Assembly: GCA_021832085.1 (NCBI GenBank)
Contig: JAKBLM010000015.1
Span: 1-64,000 of the forward strand
Source: Acidobacteriota bacterium
Lineage (GTDB): Bacteria; Acidobacteriota; Terriglobia; Acidiferrales; UBA7541
Length of the DNA stretch: 64,000 nucleotides
Direction of reading: 5' to 3'
Under the pieces are notes generated by a model. It was not told where the DNA came from, did no database searches, and saw nothing but the letters and a program-made list of their open reading frames with translations. Shown piece by piece: positions 1 through 7,869 of the stretch; the stretch's first letter is position 1; each line of letters starts with the position of its first letter. The position numbers and the translations under genes are program-made.

Positions 1-31
1 CTGAAGATATCGGCGGAGGTCATGAGGCCGG

Positions 32-400
32 TCAAGAGTTGGTCGGGCCCCTCGCCATAGTGACGGAATGAAATGCTATCCCCTTGGCAATGCGATACTT
101 CACCCGGCCGGGCGCGGAAGTCAGGTCGAGGCTGACATCGTTGGCGATCACCGTCTCAGCCTTTGCGGCCGCCGCACCGCAGAGTCCCCGATCGCGGGAA
201 AATCGTGGATAGGCCGACGCCGACGGGCCGGTCCAGCCAATGGCGGCGATCTCCTTTTCCAGCACGTCGTAGATTCCAACCCAGCGATAGCCGCCAGCCT
301 GTCGGAGGACTTCGGCGATGCGCTCAGCGCGGGTGGCGCGCGGAAGCGCGGAATTCGCGAGAGCGGCAACTTGGCCGCGAAGCTGCGAAGAGGCTGCCAC
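32..400 (-). CDS. GAF-domain protein, C-terminus abnormal (possibly frameshifted)
   Basis: About 122 residues. The N-terminal two thirds match small GAF proteins of the free-methionine-(R)-sulfoxide reductase type: a helical start, then YRWVGIYDV, an AIGWTGP strand, YPRFSRDRGLCG and VIANDVSLD. In that family the text after this point is normally a DPRY..TAFGSTRSEI-like segment ending near residue 150. Here it becomes LTSAPGRVKYR and stops early. Adding one C after the Asp codon near position 112 would give DPDFR, which resembles the family's DPRY, and opens a frame that runs off the left edge, so a frameshift is possible. Alternatively the second frame is a separate gene starting at the ATG at 23. 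The start is GTG at 400 with GAGGTG upstream. It lies 74 bases after the E1 beta stop, probably in the same transcript. Assignment to the GAF fold is fairly secure; activity is doubtful. Confidence 0.5.
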   Translation of the reverse strand: MAASSQLRGQVAALANSALPRATRAERIAEVLRQAGGYRWVGIYDVLEKEIAAIGWTGPSASAYPRFSRDRGLCGAAAAKAETVIANDVSLDLTSAPGRVKYRIAKGIAFHSVTMARGPTNS

Positions 401-474
401 GGAGCACCTCGCGAAAAGCGAACGGCCGCCCGTGGGGGCGGCCGTTCGGTGATTTGCAATTCGTTGTGGCCGGC

Positions 475-1461
475 TCAGTAAGCCGCGAGTTTCTCCATGC
501 CCGCGAGGATTTTCTGCTCGTCCACCATGAAGAATTTCTCGAGCGGCGGGCTGAAGGGAACCGGCGGAATGTCGGGGCCGGTGAGGCGCATGACCGGCGC
601 GTCGAGGTAGTCGAATGCCTCTTCGTTGAGGATGGCGACAAGTTCGGCGCCAATACCGAGCGTTTTCGTATCCTCGTGAACGATCAGGCAGCGGCTGGTC
701 TTGCGGGCCGATTCGACAATGGTTTCACGGTCAAGCGGAGCGAGGCTGCGAAGGTCGACGACTTCCGCCTCGACGCCGCGCTTGCTCATCTCTTCAGCTG
801 CATTCATCACCAAGCTCGTCATGTAGCCGTAGGTGAGCACGGTCATGTCGCGGCCGGGCCGGCGCACCGAGGCCTTGTCCAGCGGGACAGTGTAGAGGTC
901 CTCGGGCACTTCGCCCTTGGCGGTGCGGTAGAGCTTCTTGTGCTCGAAGAAGAGGACGGGATTCTCGTCGCGGATCGCGGCGATCAGCATGCCCTTGGCG
1001 TCGTAGGGCGTCGAGGGAACGAGCACGCGGATACCGGGCTCATGAGCGAACCAGACGGTGTTCTCCTGCGAGTGGTAAAGCCCACCGCCGGTGCCACCAC
1101 CCCAGCAGACGCGAATCGTGATCGGGCAGGTAAAGCCGCCGGCGCTCCGGTAGCGGAGCTTGGCCGCCTGCTGCAGGATCGGGTCGACAGCATCGCCAAT
1201 GAAATCGGCGAACTGGATTTCCGGTACCGGCCGGAAGCCGACGAGCGAAGCGCCAATAGCGGCGCCAATGATGATGCCTTCGGCGAGCGGGGAATCGAGG
1301 ACGCGCTCCTCGCCGAATTTCTGGTAAAGGCCGGCGGTCGCTTTGAAGACGCCGCCGCCCATGCCGAGGTCCTCGCCGAGGATGCAGACGCGATCGTCGC
1401 GCTCCATCTCCTGGTGCAAGGCCTCGTTGATAGCATCGATGAAAGTGATCGTGCGAGCCAT
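475..1461 (-). CDS. pdhB: 2-oxoacid dehydrogenase E1 component, beta subunit
   Basis: 328 residues, starting MARTITFIDAINEAL. This is the beta half of the thiamine-diphosphate-dependent E1 heterotetramer, which decarboxylates pyruvate or a branched-chain/acetoin-type 2-oxoacid and passes the acyl group to lipoyl-E2. Family landmarks are ILGEDLGMGGGVFKAT, the LAEGIIIGAAIGAS segment, EIQFADFI, and the C-terminal transketolase domain with VVDLRSLAPLD and VHED. The ATG at 1461 lies 17 bases after the alpha-subunit stop, so the two are co-transcribed. A longer upstream frame exists but it only overlaps the alpha gene. No E2 or E3 gene is in the window. Pyruvate is the default substrate guess; branched-chain or acetoin dehydrogenase cannot be excluded. 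Confidence 0.9.
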   Translation of the reverse strand: MARTITFIDAINEALHQEMERDDRVCILGEDLGMGGGVFKATAGLYQKFGEERVLDSPLAEGIIIGAAIGASLVGFRPVPEIQFADFIGDAVDPILQQAAKLRYRSAGGFTCPITIRVCWGGGTGGGLYHSQENTVWFAHEPGIRVLVPSTPYDAKGMLIAAIRDENPVLFFEHKKLYRTAKGEVPEDLYTVPLDKASVRRPGRDMTVLTYGYMTSLVMNAAEEMSKRGVEAEVVDLRSLAPLDRETIVESARKTSRCLIVHEDTKTLGIGAELVAILNEEAFDYLDAPVMRLTGPDIPPVPFSPPLEKFFMVDEQKILAGMEKLAAY

Positions 1462-1478
1462 GGTCGTCTGTTCGCTCC

Positions 1479-2486
1479 CTATGCCCACACGTGCTCGAGC
1501 GCCTCTTCGGGCGCCGGATAGGGGCTCTTCTCGGCGAACTCGACCGCCTCGTCGATTTCGCGAGTGATTTCGTCGCGAACCTGCTTCTTCTGCTCGTCGT
1601 CGAGCAGCTTGTGCTCGGCCAGATATTTCTCGAAGCGGGGGATCGGGTCCTTCCTCTTCCACTCCTCGACCTCTTCCTTCATCCGGTATTTGGCCGGATC
1701 GATCTCGGAATGGCCGTACCAGCGGTACGTCTTGCACTCGAGGACGGTCGGCCCCTCGCCGTTGCGGGCACGGGCGATGGCCGCGGTCGCGGCTTCGTAG
1801 ACGTCGAGGATGTCGTTGCCGTCGACCGAAACGCCGGCGATGCCGTGGCCTTTGGCGCGGTCGGAGAGATTCTTCAGCGCGGTCTGCAGGCGCAGCGGCA
1901 CCGATTCCGCCCAGAGGTTGTTCTGGACGACGTAGATCATCGGCAGCTGATGCACACCGGCAAAGTTGAGCGCTTCGTGGAACCAGCCGATGCTGGTGGC
2001 CCCATCGCCGCAGAAGGAAACCACTACCGAATCCTTGCCCTGGCGCCTGAGGCCCCAGGCCACGCCGGTGCCAATCATCAGCTGAGCGGCAATCGTGCTG
2101 GCCGGCGTAATCACGTGCAGTTCGGGATAGCCCATATGCGCGGGAGTGGACTTACCACGATCGGGACTATCGGCCTTGCCGTAAAGCTGGGCGAAACAGT
2201 ATTTCAGCGGGGCTCGCTTGATGATATTGGACGTCCAGTCGCGGTGCGAGGGAGCGACCCAATCGTCGTCGCGTAAGCTGTAGGCCGCACCTACTTCGCC
2301 CGCCTCCTGGCCCACGTTGGAATAAAAATTGCCGGCATATTTTCCCTGTCGAAACAGAATGCGCGCTTTCTCGTCGCACATCCGGCACTTCACCATCATG
2401 CGGTAAAGGCCGAGGAGCAATTCCGGCGAAAGACGCGAGGCGGACGTTTCCCCCACCGCCGTCGCGCGATTCACTTTCGTCGCCAT
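1479..2486 (-). CDS. pdhA: 2-oxoacid dehydrogenase E1 component, alpha subunit
   Basis: 335 residues. It carries the thiamine-diphosphate/Mg binding motif as FCGDGATSIG followed about 25 residues later by VVQNN, and the YRWYGHSEIDPAKYR loop typical of E1 alpha subunits of the PDH/acetoin/branched-chain group. The N-terminus has YRMMVKCRMCDEKARILFRQGK, the usual E1-alpha entry helix split here by no insertion. The ATG at 2486 was chosen because GAGGAGA sits 7 bases upstream; an upstream in-frame start would add 15 non-conserved residues. It is the first gene of the alpha-beta pair and probably drives the downstream GAF gene too. A candidate extended -10 promoter lies 50 bases upstream. Confidence 0.9.
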   Translation of the reverse strand: MATKVNRATAVGETSASRLSPELLLGLYRMMVKCRMCDEKARILFRQGKYAGNFYSNVGQEAGEVGAAYSLRDDDWVAPSHRDWTSNIIKRAPLKYCFAQLYGKADSPDRGKSTPAHMGYPELHVITPASTIAAQLMIGTGVAWGLRRQGKDSVVVSFCGDGATSIGWFHEALNFAGVHQLPMIYVVQNNLWAESVPLRLQTALKNLSDRAKGHGIAGVSVDGNDILDVYEAATAAIARARNGEGPTVLECKTYRWYGHSEIDPAKYRMKEEVEEWKRKDPIPRFEKYLAEHKLLDDEQKKQVRDEITREIDEAVEFAEKSPYPAPEEALEHVWA

Positions 2487-2535
2487 GCGTTCTCCTCTCG
2501 GCTCGATCGCCGATTTGTCTCTTTGAGTCAACCAG

Positions 2536-2554
2536 AGTATAGCATCAATGATGC
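2536..2554 (-). promoter_or_regulatory. Extended -10 promoter with overlapping palindrome upstream of the E1 operon
   Basis: On the minus strand TGC-TATACT forms an extended -10 box (hexamer at 2536-2541) with no good -35. The predicted start is near 2529, about 43 bases before the E1 alpha ATG. Immediately upstream, 2542-2554 reads GCATCAATGATGC, a 6+6 base inverted repeat around one base. It overlaps the TG of the extended -10 and would suit a repressor operator. Seen in sequence; function inferred. Confidence 0.4.
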
Positions 2555-2648
2555 GGCAGCCGCGGCTGGGGGTGCGCGCGGTTTTCGAATTCCTTTCGCG
2601 TCCGGAATGCGCCTACTGGGCGCTTCCGAGTCCACTTCCGCGGAAGGC

Positions 2649-3047
2649 TCAGCTAAGTGCCCAGTCTCCAGCAGCCAGCCGCATCACCAACTCGCGGTCG
2701 GCGGCAAGAAAGTCGAGACGATCCAGCCGGCTTCGCTCCACCCAACAAACTTGTTCGAAGGCGAGGCACTGGGGCTCACCCTCGATTCGTGCGGCAAAGA
2801 AGATCAGCAGTAGCTCGTCCGAGAGTTCGGCGTAGCGGTGGCGCGTGCGGTAGAGCTCAGCGCCGACCGCGGCGCTCACGCCGAGTTCCTCGCGCAATTC
2901 GCGCGCCAGCGCTTCGGCGGGCGTTTCGCCGGGCCGCACCTTTCCGCCCGGGAATTCCCATTTCAAGGGGAAAGGCCCGTCACGCCTGCGCTGGCCCACC
3001 AGCAGGCACCCCTCCCGCTCGATCAAGGCCGCCACAACCACGCGCAT
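2649..3047 (-). CDS. Nudix hydrolase, MutT type
   Basis: 132 residues. The Nudix box GGKVRPGETPAEALAREL followed by REELG fits GX5EX7REUXEEXGU exactly, at residues about 34-56, which is the position seen in MutT-type (8-oxo-dGTP) pyrophosphatases. The leading MRVVVAALIEREGCLLVGQRR and the WEFPGGK context are also typical of MutT/NUDT1-like sanitising enzymes. It would hydrolyse a nucleoside triphosphate to the monophosphate in the cytoplasm. The ATG at 3047 is 7 bases from the stop of the preceding thioredoxin-like gene, so the two are likely one transcript. Substrate cannot be fixed from sequence. Confidence 0.88.
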   Translation of the reverse strand: MRVVVAALIEREGCLLVGQRRRDGPFPLKWEFPGGKVRPGETPAEALARELREELGVSAAVGAELYRTRHRYAELSDELLLIFFAARIEGEPQCLAFEQVCWVERSRLDRLDFLAADRELVMRLAAGDWALS

Positions 3048-3053
3048 CGAGGG

Positions 3054-4085
3054 CTAACCTTCCGCGGCGTTCTTCGCGCCGCCGGGAGCCGCGCAGGTGA
3101 CAAAGGTATATGCAAAGGCCAGCAGGCCCGGACGCCGACTCACCAGCTGCAGCAGCCGCTGCCCGAATTCGCGGTTGCAAACCAGCCGGTACATCCGCGG
3201 ATCGGAAACGGAAACAACGCTCCGATTGCTTTCATCGAAGCGGACGTCCTCGCCGGCGTCTTCGCGCCCCAGCGGTTTGCCATCGTGCAGCAGTTCGACC
3301 GCTTGCTCGCCTTCGAGCGAAGCCATCACCAGGTTCACTTCCTTCGCCGCGTAATAGACGAGCAGGGAAGAGGGATGCTCCCCGCTGCCGGCCGAACGAA
3401 CATGCTCCTCGGCGCTGATCCACGACCCGCCCAGATATGCCTTTTCGGCCTCCACCTTCTGCGGCAGGGAATAGTCGGCCGGATTGGGCTGACCCGGGTT
3501 GCGGAAGCCGCCCTCGTTGCCGATCTGGCCGCGGCGGGCGCCAAGATAAAGCTCGGGCGTGGTGCGGTAGCAGGCCGCTCCCAGACGGTCGGTATCGCGG
3601 ACCGGCGCCATCGGCTCGGGCAGCTCGACGGAGCCATCCCGTTCCCGCAGCAAGGTTTGGATTGCACGCTCGCTCTGCTCGTATTCACCTTCCCCGAAAT
3701 GGAAGAAACGCAGGTAGCCCTCTGTATCGATCAGGTACTTGGCCGGCCAGCAGCGGTTGGAAAACGATTGCCAGATCGCGTAGTCGTTGTCCATCACCAC
3801 CGGGTACTCGATTCCGAATCGCGCCACCGCCTCCTCGATCAGCTCGCGCGAACGCCCAAAAACAAATTCAGGCGTATGAACGCCGATAACCGTGAGTCCC
3901 TTCGATCCGTAGCGCCGATGCCACTCGGTCACGTAGGGAAGCGTGCGGACGCAGTTCACGCACGTGTAATCCCAGAAATCCACCAGGACCACGCGGCCGC
4001 GCAGGGCTTTCAACGTGAGCGGTTCGGAATTCACCCATTCCGGCCCCAGTTCGGGCGCGCGGACGGTTCCTGGCTCGACATCCAT
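3054..4085 (-). CDS. Thioredoxin-fold (TlpA/DipZ-type) redoxin with long C-terminal domain
   Basis: 343 residues. Residues about 20-160 form an AhpC/TSA-Redoxin type thioredoxin fold with the redox motif CVNC in FWDYTCVNCVRTLP and the cis-Pro region WPAKYLIDTEG. The remaining 180 residues resemble the carbohydrate-binding-like C-terminal part found in DipZ-family proteins (GGSWISAEEH, LVYYAAKEVNLVM). No signal peptide or membrane segment is visible, so a cytoplasmic location is suggested, unlike full-length DipZ, which has an N-terminal CcdA-like membrane domain. The start ATG has AAGGAG 8 bases upstream. It is tightly packed between the BtuF-like gene (3 bases) and the Nudix gene (6 bases). 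A thiol-disulfide oxidoreductase role is inferred. Confidence 0.8.
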   Translation of the reverse strand: MDVEPGTVRAPELGPEWVNSEPLTLKALRGRVVLVDFWDYTCVNCVRTLPYVTEWHRRYGSKGLTVIGVHTPEFVFGRSRELIEEAVARFGIEYPVVMDNDYAIWQSFSNRCWPAKYLIDTEGYLRFFHFGEGEYEQSERAIQTLLRERDGSVELPEPMAPVRDTDRLGAACYRTTPELYLGARRGQIGNEGGFRNPGQPNPADYSLPQKVEAEKAYLGGSWISAEEHVRSAGSGEHPSSLLVYYAAKEVNLVMASLEGEQAVELLHDGKPLGREDAGEDVRFDESNRSVVSVSDPRMYRLVCNREFGQRLLQLVSRRPGLLAFAYTFVTCAAPGGAKNAAEG

Positions 4086-4088
4086 CGG

Positions 4089-4886
4089 CTATCTCCTTGT
4101 GTGGCGCGTTCGCAGTTCCGGGTGCAGTAGATGCAATAGCACTTGGAGTCCGCCGGCCAGCGGAGGGCCGGGGGTATTCAACAAGTAGTCAGGAACGACG
4201 AAGACGCGGCCTGTTCGCACGGCGGGCACCGAACCCCAGGCCGGGTTTTTCAGTGCCGACCCAGGCCGGGACCGGTTACCGGCCGCTGCCCAAGCGAGCA
4301 CAATCACTTCGGGACGCGCGCGGCGCACCTCGGTGTCACTCACCTTCCGGCCCGGCGTGACGACCATCATCCCGCCGGCCAGCGCGACAAGCTCGGCGAC
4401 CCAGGGCGGGGAACTGATCCGTGGGTGCGGCCAAGCCTCGGCGTAGACGCGCGGCCGATTGGCTGCGCGGCGCGCCGCACGGCCCACGCGGTCGAATTCC
4501 CGCTGCATCCGGCTTGCCAGCCGCATGGCGGCCGTCGGGCGCCCGATCAGTGCGCCGAGCATATGAATTTCCGAGAAAATGTCGGCGAGCGTCCGCGGGT
4601 TGGTCGCCACGAAGGGAGCCGGATACTCGAGCAGCTTTGTCAGCGTTTCCGCCTGGTAGGGAACTGAGCCGATGATCAGCGTTGGTCGAAGCCGCGCGAG
4701 GCCGGCCGTATCGGTGGCCCAGCAGTCGCCGAAAACCGGCAAGCCCCGCACATCCGCCACTTCACGGCACCAGCGCGTAACAGCTACCAGGTCGCGCCGT
4801 GCGCCGAGTTCCACAAGGATCGACGTGACCGACGGAGCCAGGGAGACAATTCGCCAGCGGGAACGGGTTCGCAGGGAAGCGGCCAT
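4089..4886 (-). CDS. Stand-alone BtuF/TroA-fold cobalamin- or metal-chelate-binding protein
   Basis: 265 residues with the two-lobe substrate-binding fold of BtuF/FhuD proteins: RIVSLAPSVTSILVELGA at the start, then LRPTLIIGS, a long backbone helix, and the second lobe RPEVIVLAWA..VPAVRTGRVFVV. Normal BtuF proteins carry a Sec signal peptide or lipobox. None is present here, since MAASLRTRSRWR runs straight into the first strand. There are no ABC permease or ATPase genes nearby. Such orphan, apparently cytoplasmic versions may act in corrinoid salvage or sensing, but this is inference. It is co-directional with, and almost touching, the thioredoxin-like gene. Fold assignment is good, ligand unknown. 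Confidence 0.78.
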   Translation of the reverse strand: MAASLRTRSRWRIVSLAPSVTSILVELGARRDLVAVTRWCREVADVRGLPVFGDCWATDTAGLARLRPTLIIGSVPYQAETLTKLLEYPAPFVATNPRTLADIFSEIHMLGALIGRPTAAMRLASRMQREFDRVGRAARRAANRPRVYAEAWPHPRISSPPWVAELVALAGGMMVVTPGRKVSDTEVRRARPEVIVLAWAAAGNRSRPGSALKNPAWGSVPAVRTGRVFVVPDYLLNTPGPPLAGGLQVLLHLLHPELRTRHTRR

Positions 4887-4955
4887 GGCGCGTTCGCTCC
4901 GATTCTATCGGTCCGCCCGCAGTCCGACAACAACCGGGCCTGAAAATCCAATGTT

Positions 4956-6716
4956 TCAGCTATTCTCGGCTGCTGTAACGGTGCCAGCAGCGGAGGCAGT
5001 GCGAGCGGCACGGCTCGGACTCGCCGGCAGCAAGATGCGGTACATGCGCCGGCCGCCGGGCAGCGTTTCGTGCGCGATCGATCCTTCGTGCTCCTGAACA
5101 ATGGCGTAGCAGACGCTGAGGCCGAACCCCACGCCTTGCTGCGCGCGTTGCGGGTCGTAGGGTTCCGGGCCGACCGGAGCGGCTTCCGACCCGGTTCCAC
5201 GATCGAGAAACTCCACGACCGCGCCGGCCGCCCCCTTCGCCGGGCGAAGGCGAATTTCGACTCCGTTTTCTCCTTCGCCCCCGGCCAACTCGAGAAGAAA
5301 GCGGTAGAAAACCTGGAGCAGCTTCTCGGGGTCGCCGAGAACCTCGATCGGACCGGACTCGACATCGAGCCGCAGACTTCTGTGCCGATGATGCTCGTCG
5401 AGGCGAAACAACTCGATGGCGCTGCGGAGCAGTGCCGCCACGTCGACCGACTGGGCCTCGAAAGTCGCGTGTTCGCCGAAGCTCAGCAGGTTGTGGACCA
5501 GCGTGCGGATGCGGCGTGCCTGATCGCCAATCTTGCACCCGATCTCCTGAACGCGTGGCGCGGCCGAGGAGTCGGCGTGCAGCAATTCGGCATAGCCGAG
5601 CATGGCGGCGACCGGATTATTGATCTCGTGGGCCGCGCCGGCAGCTAACTGGCCGAGCGATGCCAGCTTTTCCGTCTCGGCAAACTGCCCGAGCAGATGG
5701 CGCAACTCGCGCACAGAGGTTTCCAGCTCGCACACCATGCTTTCCTCGCTCTGATCGGCCGCGTCCTGCCAGCGGTAGACCAGCAAGACCCCAATCATCA
5801 GAACGGCGAAGGAAACCAGCAGCCGAAAGCGATGGACCGGTTCCGGCGCACGGCTGAAGAATCGGGACCAGATCATCAGCACCGGAATTCCGAGCACGGT
5901 GATTGAAACCAGCAGATTCCCGAGGCCCGGGGCCGGAACCGGATCGGCGAGGGGCATGTCGGCTGAAGTTGGGCGGTTGAACAGCGCGGCCAGCGCCAGC
6001 CAGAGAAAGGCCGCGCCAATCAACAGGCCGTAGATGGCCGCCGGCAGCCACGCTTGCGTGCCGAGCGCCTGGTACAGCGGACCGGTCGCCATCGTGAGCA
6101 AGGCGATGGCGCAGGCCATCTGGGCGTAAATGCGCCGCCAGCGCTCGTGGGAGCCGCTCGCCAGCGCCGCGAGCCACACGACCAAGGCGAAATCCTGCAG
6201 ATAGTGGAGCCCGAGGTAGGAAGCCCAAAAGCGGTGCGCACTCGGCATCACCCAATTCCAGGGCGTCACAAACAGGAGAAACAGGTAGATCCACCAAAGC
6301 GCCACCAGCCCCGCTTCGTAGCCCACGACCGGGTCGCGCAGGCGACCGCCGGCAAGCTCCGGCTGTATCACCAGCGCCGCAATCATCGCCACTTCCGGCA
6401 GGAAGCTGAACGCCAGACCCAAAAAGCCCATCTCCGGACGCAGCGTGCGCGGCCATGCCAGCACGTCGAGCGTCAGGCCCACGATCCACAATCCGCATCC
6501 GAACGCCCACAGCTGCCAGAAGGCTCGTTCCCGGCTCGCCGACTCTTTCGCCAGCAGGCAGAAGAGGACGACGGCAAACCCTGCTCCGCATGTTTCCGGA
6601 AAGAAAACGGCATTCCAGGCCGCCGATCCCGAATAGGAATAGGCCAGTAACAGGCCAGCTGCAGCCAGAGCGGCACCAATGCCGACACAATAAAGGGACT
6701 TCCCGAGCCGACTCAA
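4956..6716 (-). CDS. Membrane sensor histidine kinase with degenerate N-box
   Basis: 586 residues. The first 300 or so hold about eight hydrophobic segments forming a membrane sensor module, followed by a short helix and the dimerisation/phosphoacceptor domain with His363 in AAGAAHEINNPVAAML. The ATPase domain follows: a DRGTGS box and GVGFGLSVCYAIVQEHEGSI (G2 region). The N-box, which should contain an ATP/Mg-binding Asn (NLLxNA-like), reads VFYRFLLELAGGEG with no Asn. The start is TTG at 6716 with AGGGG just upstream. No response regulator is adjacent. It is divergent from the NifU-like gene. Histidine-kinase identity is clear; full catalytic competence is uncertain. Confidence 0.85.
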   Translation of the reverse strand: MSRLGKSLYCVGIGAALAAAGLLLAYSYSGSAAWNAVFFPETCGAGFAVVLFCLLAKESASRERAFWQLWAFGCGLWIVGLTLDVLAWPRTLRPEMGFLGLAFSFLPEVAMIAALVIQPELAGGRLRDPVVGYEAGLVALWWIYLFLLFVTPWNWVMPSAHRFWASYLGLHYLQDFALVVWLAALASGSHERWRRIYAQMACAIALLTMATGPLYQALGTQAWLPAAIYGLLIGAAFLWLALAALFNRPTSADMPLADPVPAPGLGNLLVSITVLGIPVLMIWSRFFSRAPEPVHRFRLLVSFAVLMIGVLLVYRWQDAADQSEESMVCELETSVRELRHLLGQFAETEKLASLGQLAAGAAHEINNPVAAMLGYAELLHADSSAAPRVQEIGCKIGDQARRIRTLVHNLLSFGEHATFEAQSVDVAALLRSAIELFRLDEHHRHRSLRLDVESGPIEVLGDPEKLLQVFYRFLLELAGGEGENGVEIRLRPAKGAAGAVVEFLDRGTGSEAAPVGPEPYDPQRAQQGVGFGLSVCYAIVQEHEGSIAHETLPGGRRMYRILLPASPSRAARTASAAGTVTAAENS

Positions 6717-6826
6717 ACCCCTGTGTCCTCTTGGCGCAATTCTCGGTGGGCGAGGGAATAACGGTCAATCCAACTTCCGTACCAGTGAGGAAACGACGAT
6801 CAGTCACCGGGAGCTTGCTGCAAGCG

Positions 6827-6856
6827 TTGCGCGGCCGCCGTCGGCTTTGCCATACT
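6827..6856 (+). promoter_or_regulatory. Promoter of the NifU-like gene, leaderless geometry
   Basis: TTGCGC (6827-6832), an 18-base spacer and CATACT (6851-6856). The expected +1 falls at 6863-6864, which is the A of the NifU-like ATG. There is no Shine-Dalgarno sequence in front of that ATG, in keeping with a leaderless mRNA. Confidence 0.4.
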
Positions 6857-6863
6857 TTTCCCG

Positions 6864-7220
6864 ATGTTCAGTCCGGCCGTTCTCGACCATTTCCAGAATC
6901 CGCGCAACGCCGGCGAACTGCCAGGCGCTACAACCGTGGTCGAGGCGACCAATCCCGTCTGCGGCGACATCCTGCGGCTGGCCGTGCGCGTGGAAAACGG
7001 ACGCATCGCCGAAGCCCGCTTTCAAACGCGCGGGTGCGTCACATCGATCGCCTGCAGCTCGCTGCTTACCGAACTGCTCGCCGGCCGCTTGCTCGCCGAA
7101 GCTGACGCAATCACGCCGCAACTGATCGGCGAGCGGCTCGGCGGACTCGAGCCGTCAACACGCCACGCCGCCCAACTGGCGCGCGACGCGGTGGAAGCGC
7201 TGCTCGCGCAGGCCCGCTGA
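6864..7220 (+). CDS. NifU/IscU-type iron-sulfur scaffold homologue lacking the third Cys
   Basis: 118 residues. The fold and order match the IscU/NifU N-terminal domain: FSPAVLDHFQNPRNAGEL, then NPVCGD (Cys33), then RFQTRGCVTSIACSSLLTELL (Cys58, plus an extra Cys64), and a C-terminal helix. Canonical scaffolds bind the cluster with three Cys, the third in an HC(S/A) motif before the last helix. Here that motif is RHAAQLARDAV, so the Cys position is Ala102. Cys64 occupies a position that is usually Ser and might partly compensate. Asp35 is present. It lies alone, convergent with the MocA/XdhC pair that matures molybdo-flavoproteins carrying [2Fe-2S] clusters, which may be coincidental. Function as a working scaffold is uncertain. 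Confidence 0.8.
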   Translation: MFSPAVLDHFQNPRNAGELPGATTVVEATNPVCGDILRLAVRVENGRIAEARFQTRGCVTSIACSSLLTELLAGRLLAEADAITPQLIGERLGGLEPSTRHAAQLARDAVEALLAQAR

Positions 7221-7231
7221 AGCGGCACGCC

Positions 7232-7249
7232 GCGAGCGCCGGCTCTCGC
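7232..7249. terminator. Possible convergent hairpin between NifU-like and MocA-like genes
   Basis: GCGAGCGCC directly followed by GGCTCTCGC pairs at 8 of 9 positions in the 48-base convergent gap. Inner pairs must open to form a loop. Only short T-rich stretches follow on either side, so any termination would be weak or factor-assisted. Confidence 0.25.
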
Positions 7250-7268
7250 CCTTTACCAAATTTTGCAA

Positions 7269-7865
7269 CTAGCTGCGCGACGGGGGCGGAAACAGGCGGT
7301 CGAAGGTGGCGCGGTCGTCGATATCGAGCACCACGCCTTCCTCATCGGTGGGGACTTCGATCACGTCCTTCTTGTGCGCCCAAACGACGGAGCGGGCGCC
7401 GACGTCGTCCGGGGCAGCGTAGAGTTCCGAATACAAGCGGGAAGGAAAGATCAGCGGATGGCCGCGCCGGCTGCGCCACGTGGGCAACACAATGGAGCCG
7501 GGCGAACGATCGAAGGCCTCGATGAGCGCCGCGATCACTCCAGTGCCGATCAGTGGGTGATCGACCAGCGCGACCAGCATACCCTCGGTATCGACGGCAC
7601 GCAGGCTCTCGATCGCCGCGCGAATCGAGGAAAGCTGGCCCCTCTGCCACTGCCGGTTCATCACGACCAGCCCCGGCGGCAGCGAAACCCGGTGGATAAT
7701 TTCGGTGTGGCTCGCGCCGGTGACAACGCGACGAACGCCGATCCGCGGATGCACGGTGATTTCGAGCAGATGTTCAAGGAAGGTGCGGCCGCGGTAGGGA
7801 AGCAGCGCTTTGGGCGAGCCCATCCGGCGGGATTCACCGCCGGTCAGAATCACGGCGGCAAGCAT
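7269..7865 (-). CDS. MobA/MocA-like nucleotidyltransferase (molybdenum cofactor cytidylyl/guanylyltransferase type)
   Basis: 198 residues from the ATG at 7865. The N-terminal nucleotide-binding signature reads LAAVILTGGESRRMGSPKALLPYRG, the GxSxRMGxPK pattern of MobA, MocA and PucB. This is followed by LVDHPLIG (substrate-pocket Asp) and WRSRRGHPLIFP, which is characteristic of MocA/CoxC-type enzymes rather than MobA. Such enzymes attach CMP or GMP to molybdopterin for insertion into xanthine-dehydrogenase or CO-dehydrogenase family hydroxylases. A longer reading frame upstream only overlaps xdhC, so the short start was preferred. It begins 4 bases after the xdhC stop, so the two are one operon. 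No molybdo-hydroxylase structural gene is in the window. Confidence 0.82.
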   Translation of the reverse strand: MLAAVILTGGESRRMGSPKALLPYRGRTFLEHLLEITVHPRIGVRRVVTGASHTEIIHRVSLPPGLVVMNRQWQRGQLSSIRAAIESLRAVDTEGMLVALVDHPLIGTGVIAALIEAFDRSPGSIVLPTWRSRRGHPLIFPSRLYSELYAAPDDVGARSVVWAHKKDVIEVPTDEEGVVLDIDDRATFDRLFPPPSRS

Positions 7866-7869
7866 AAGA

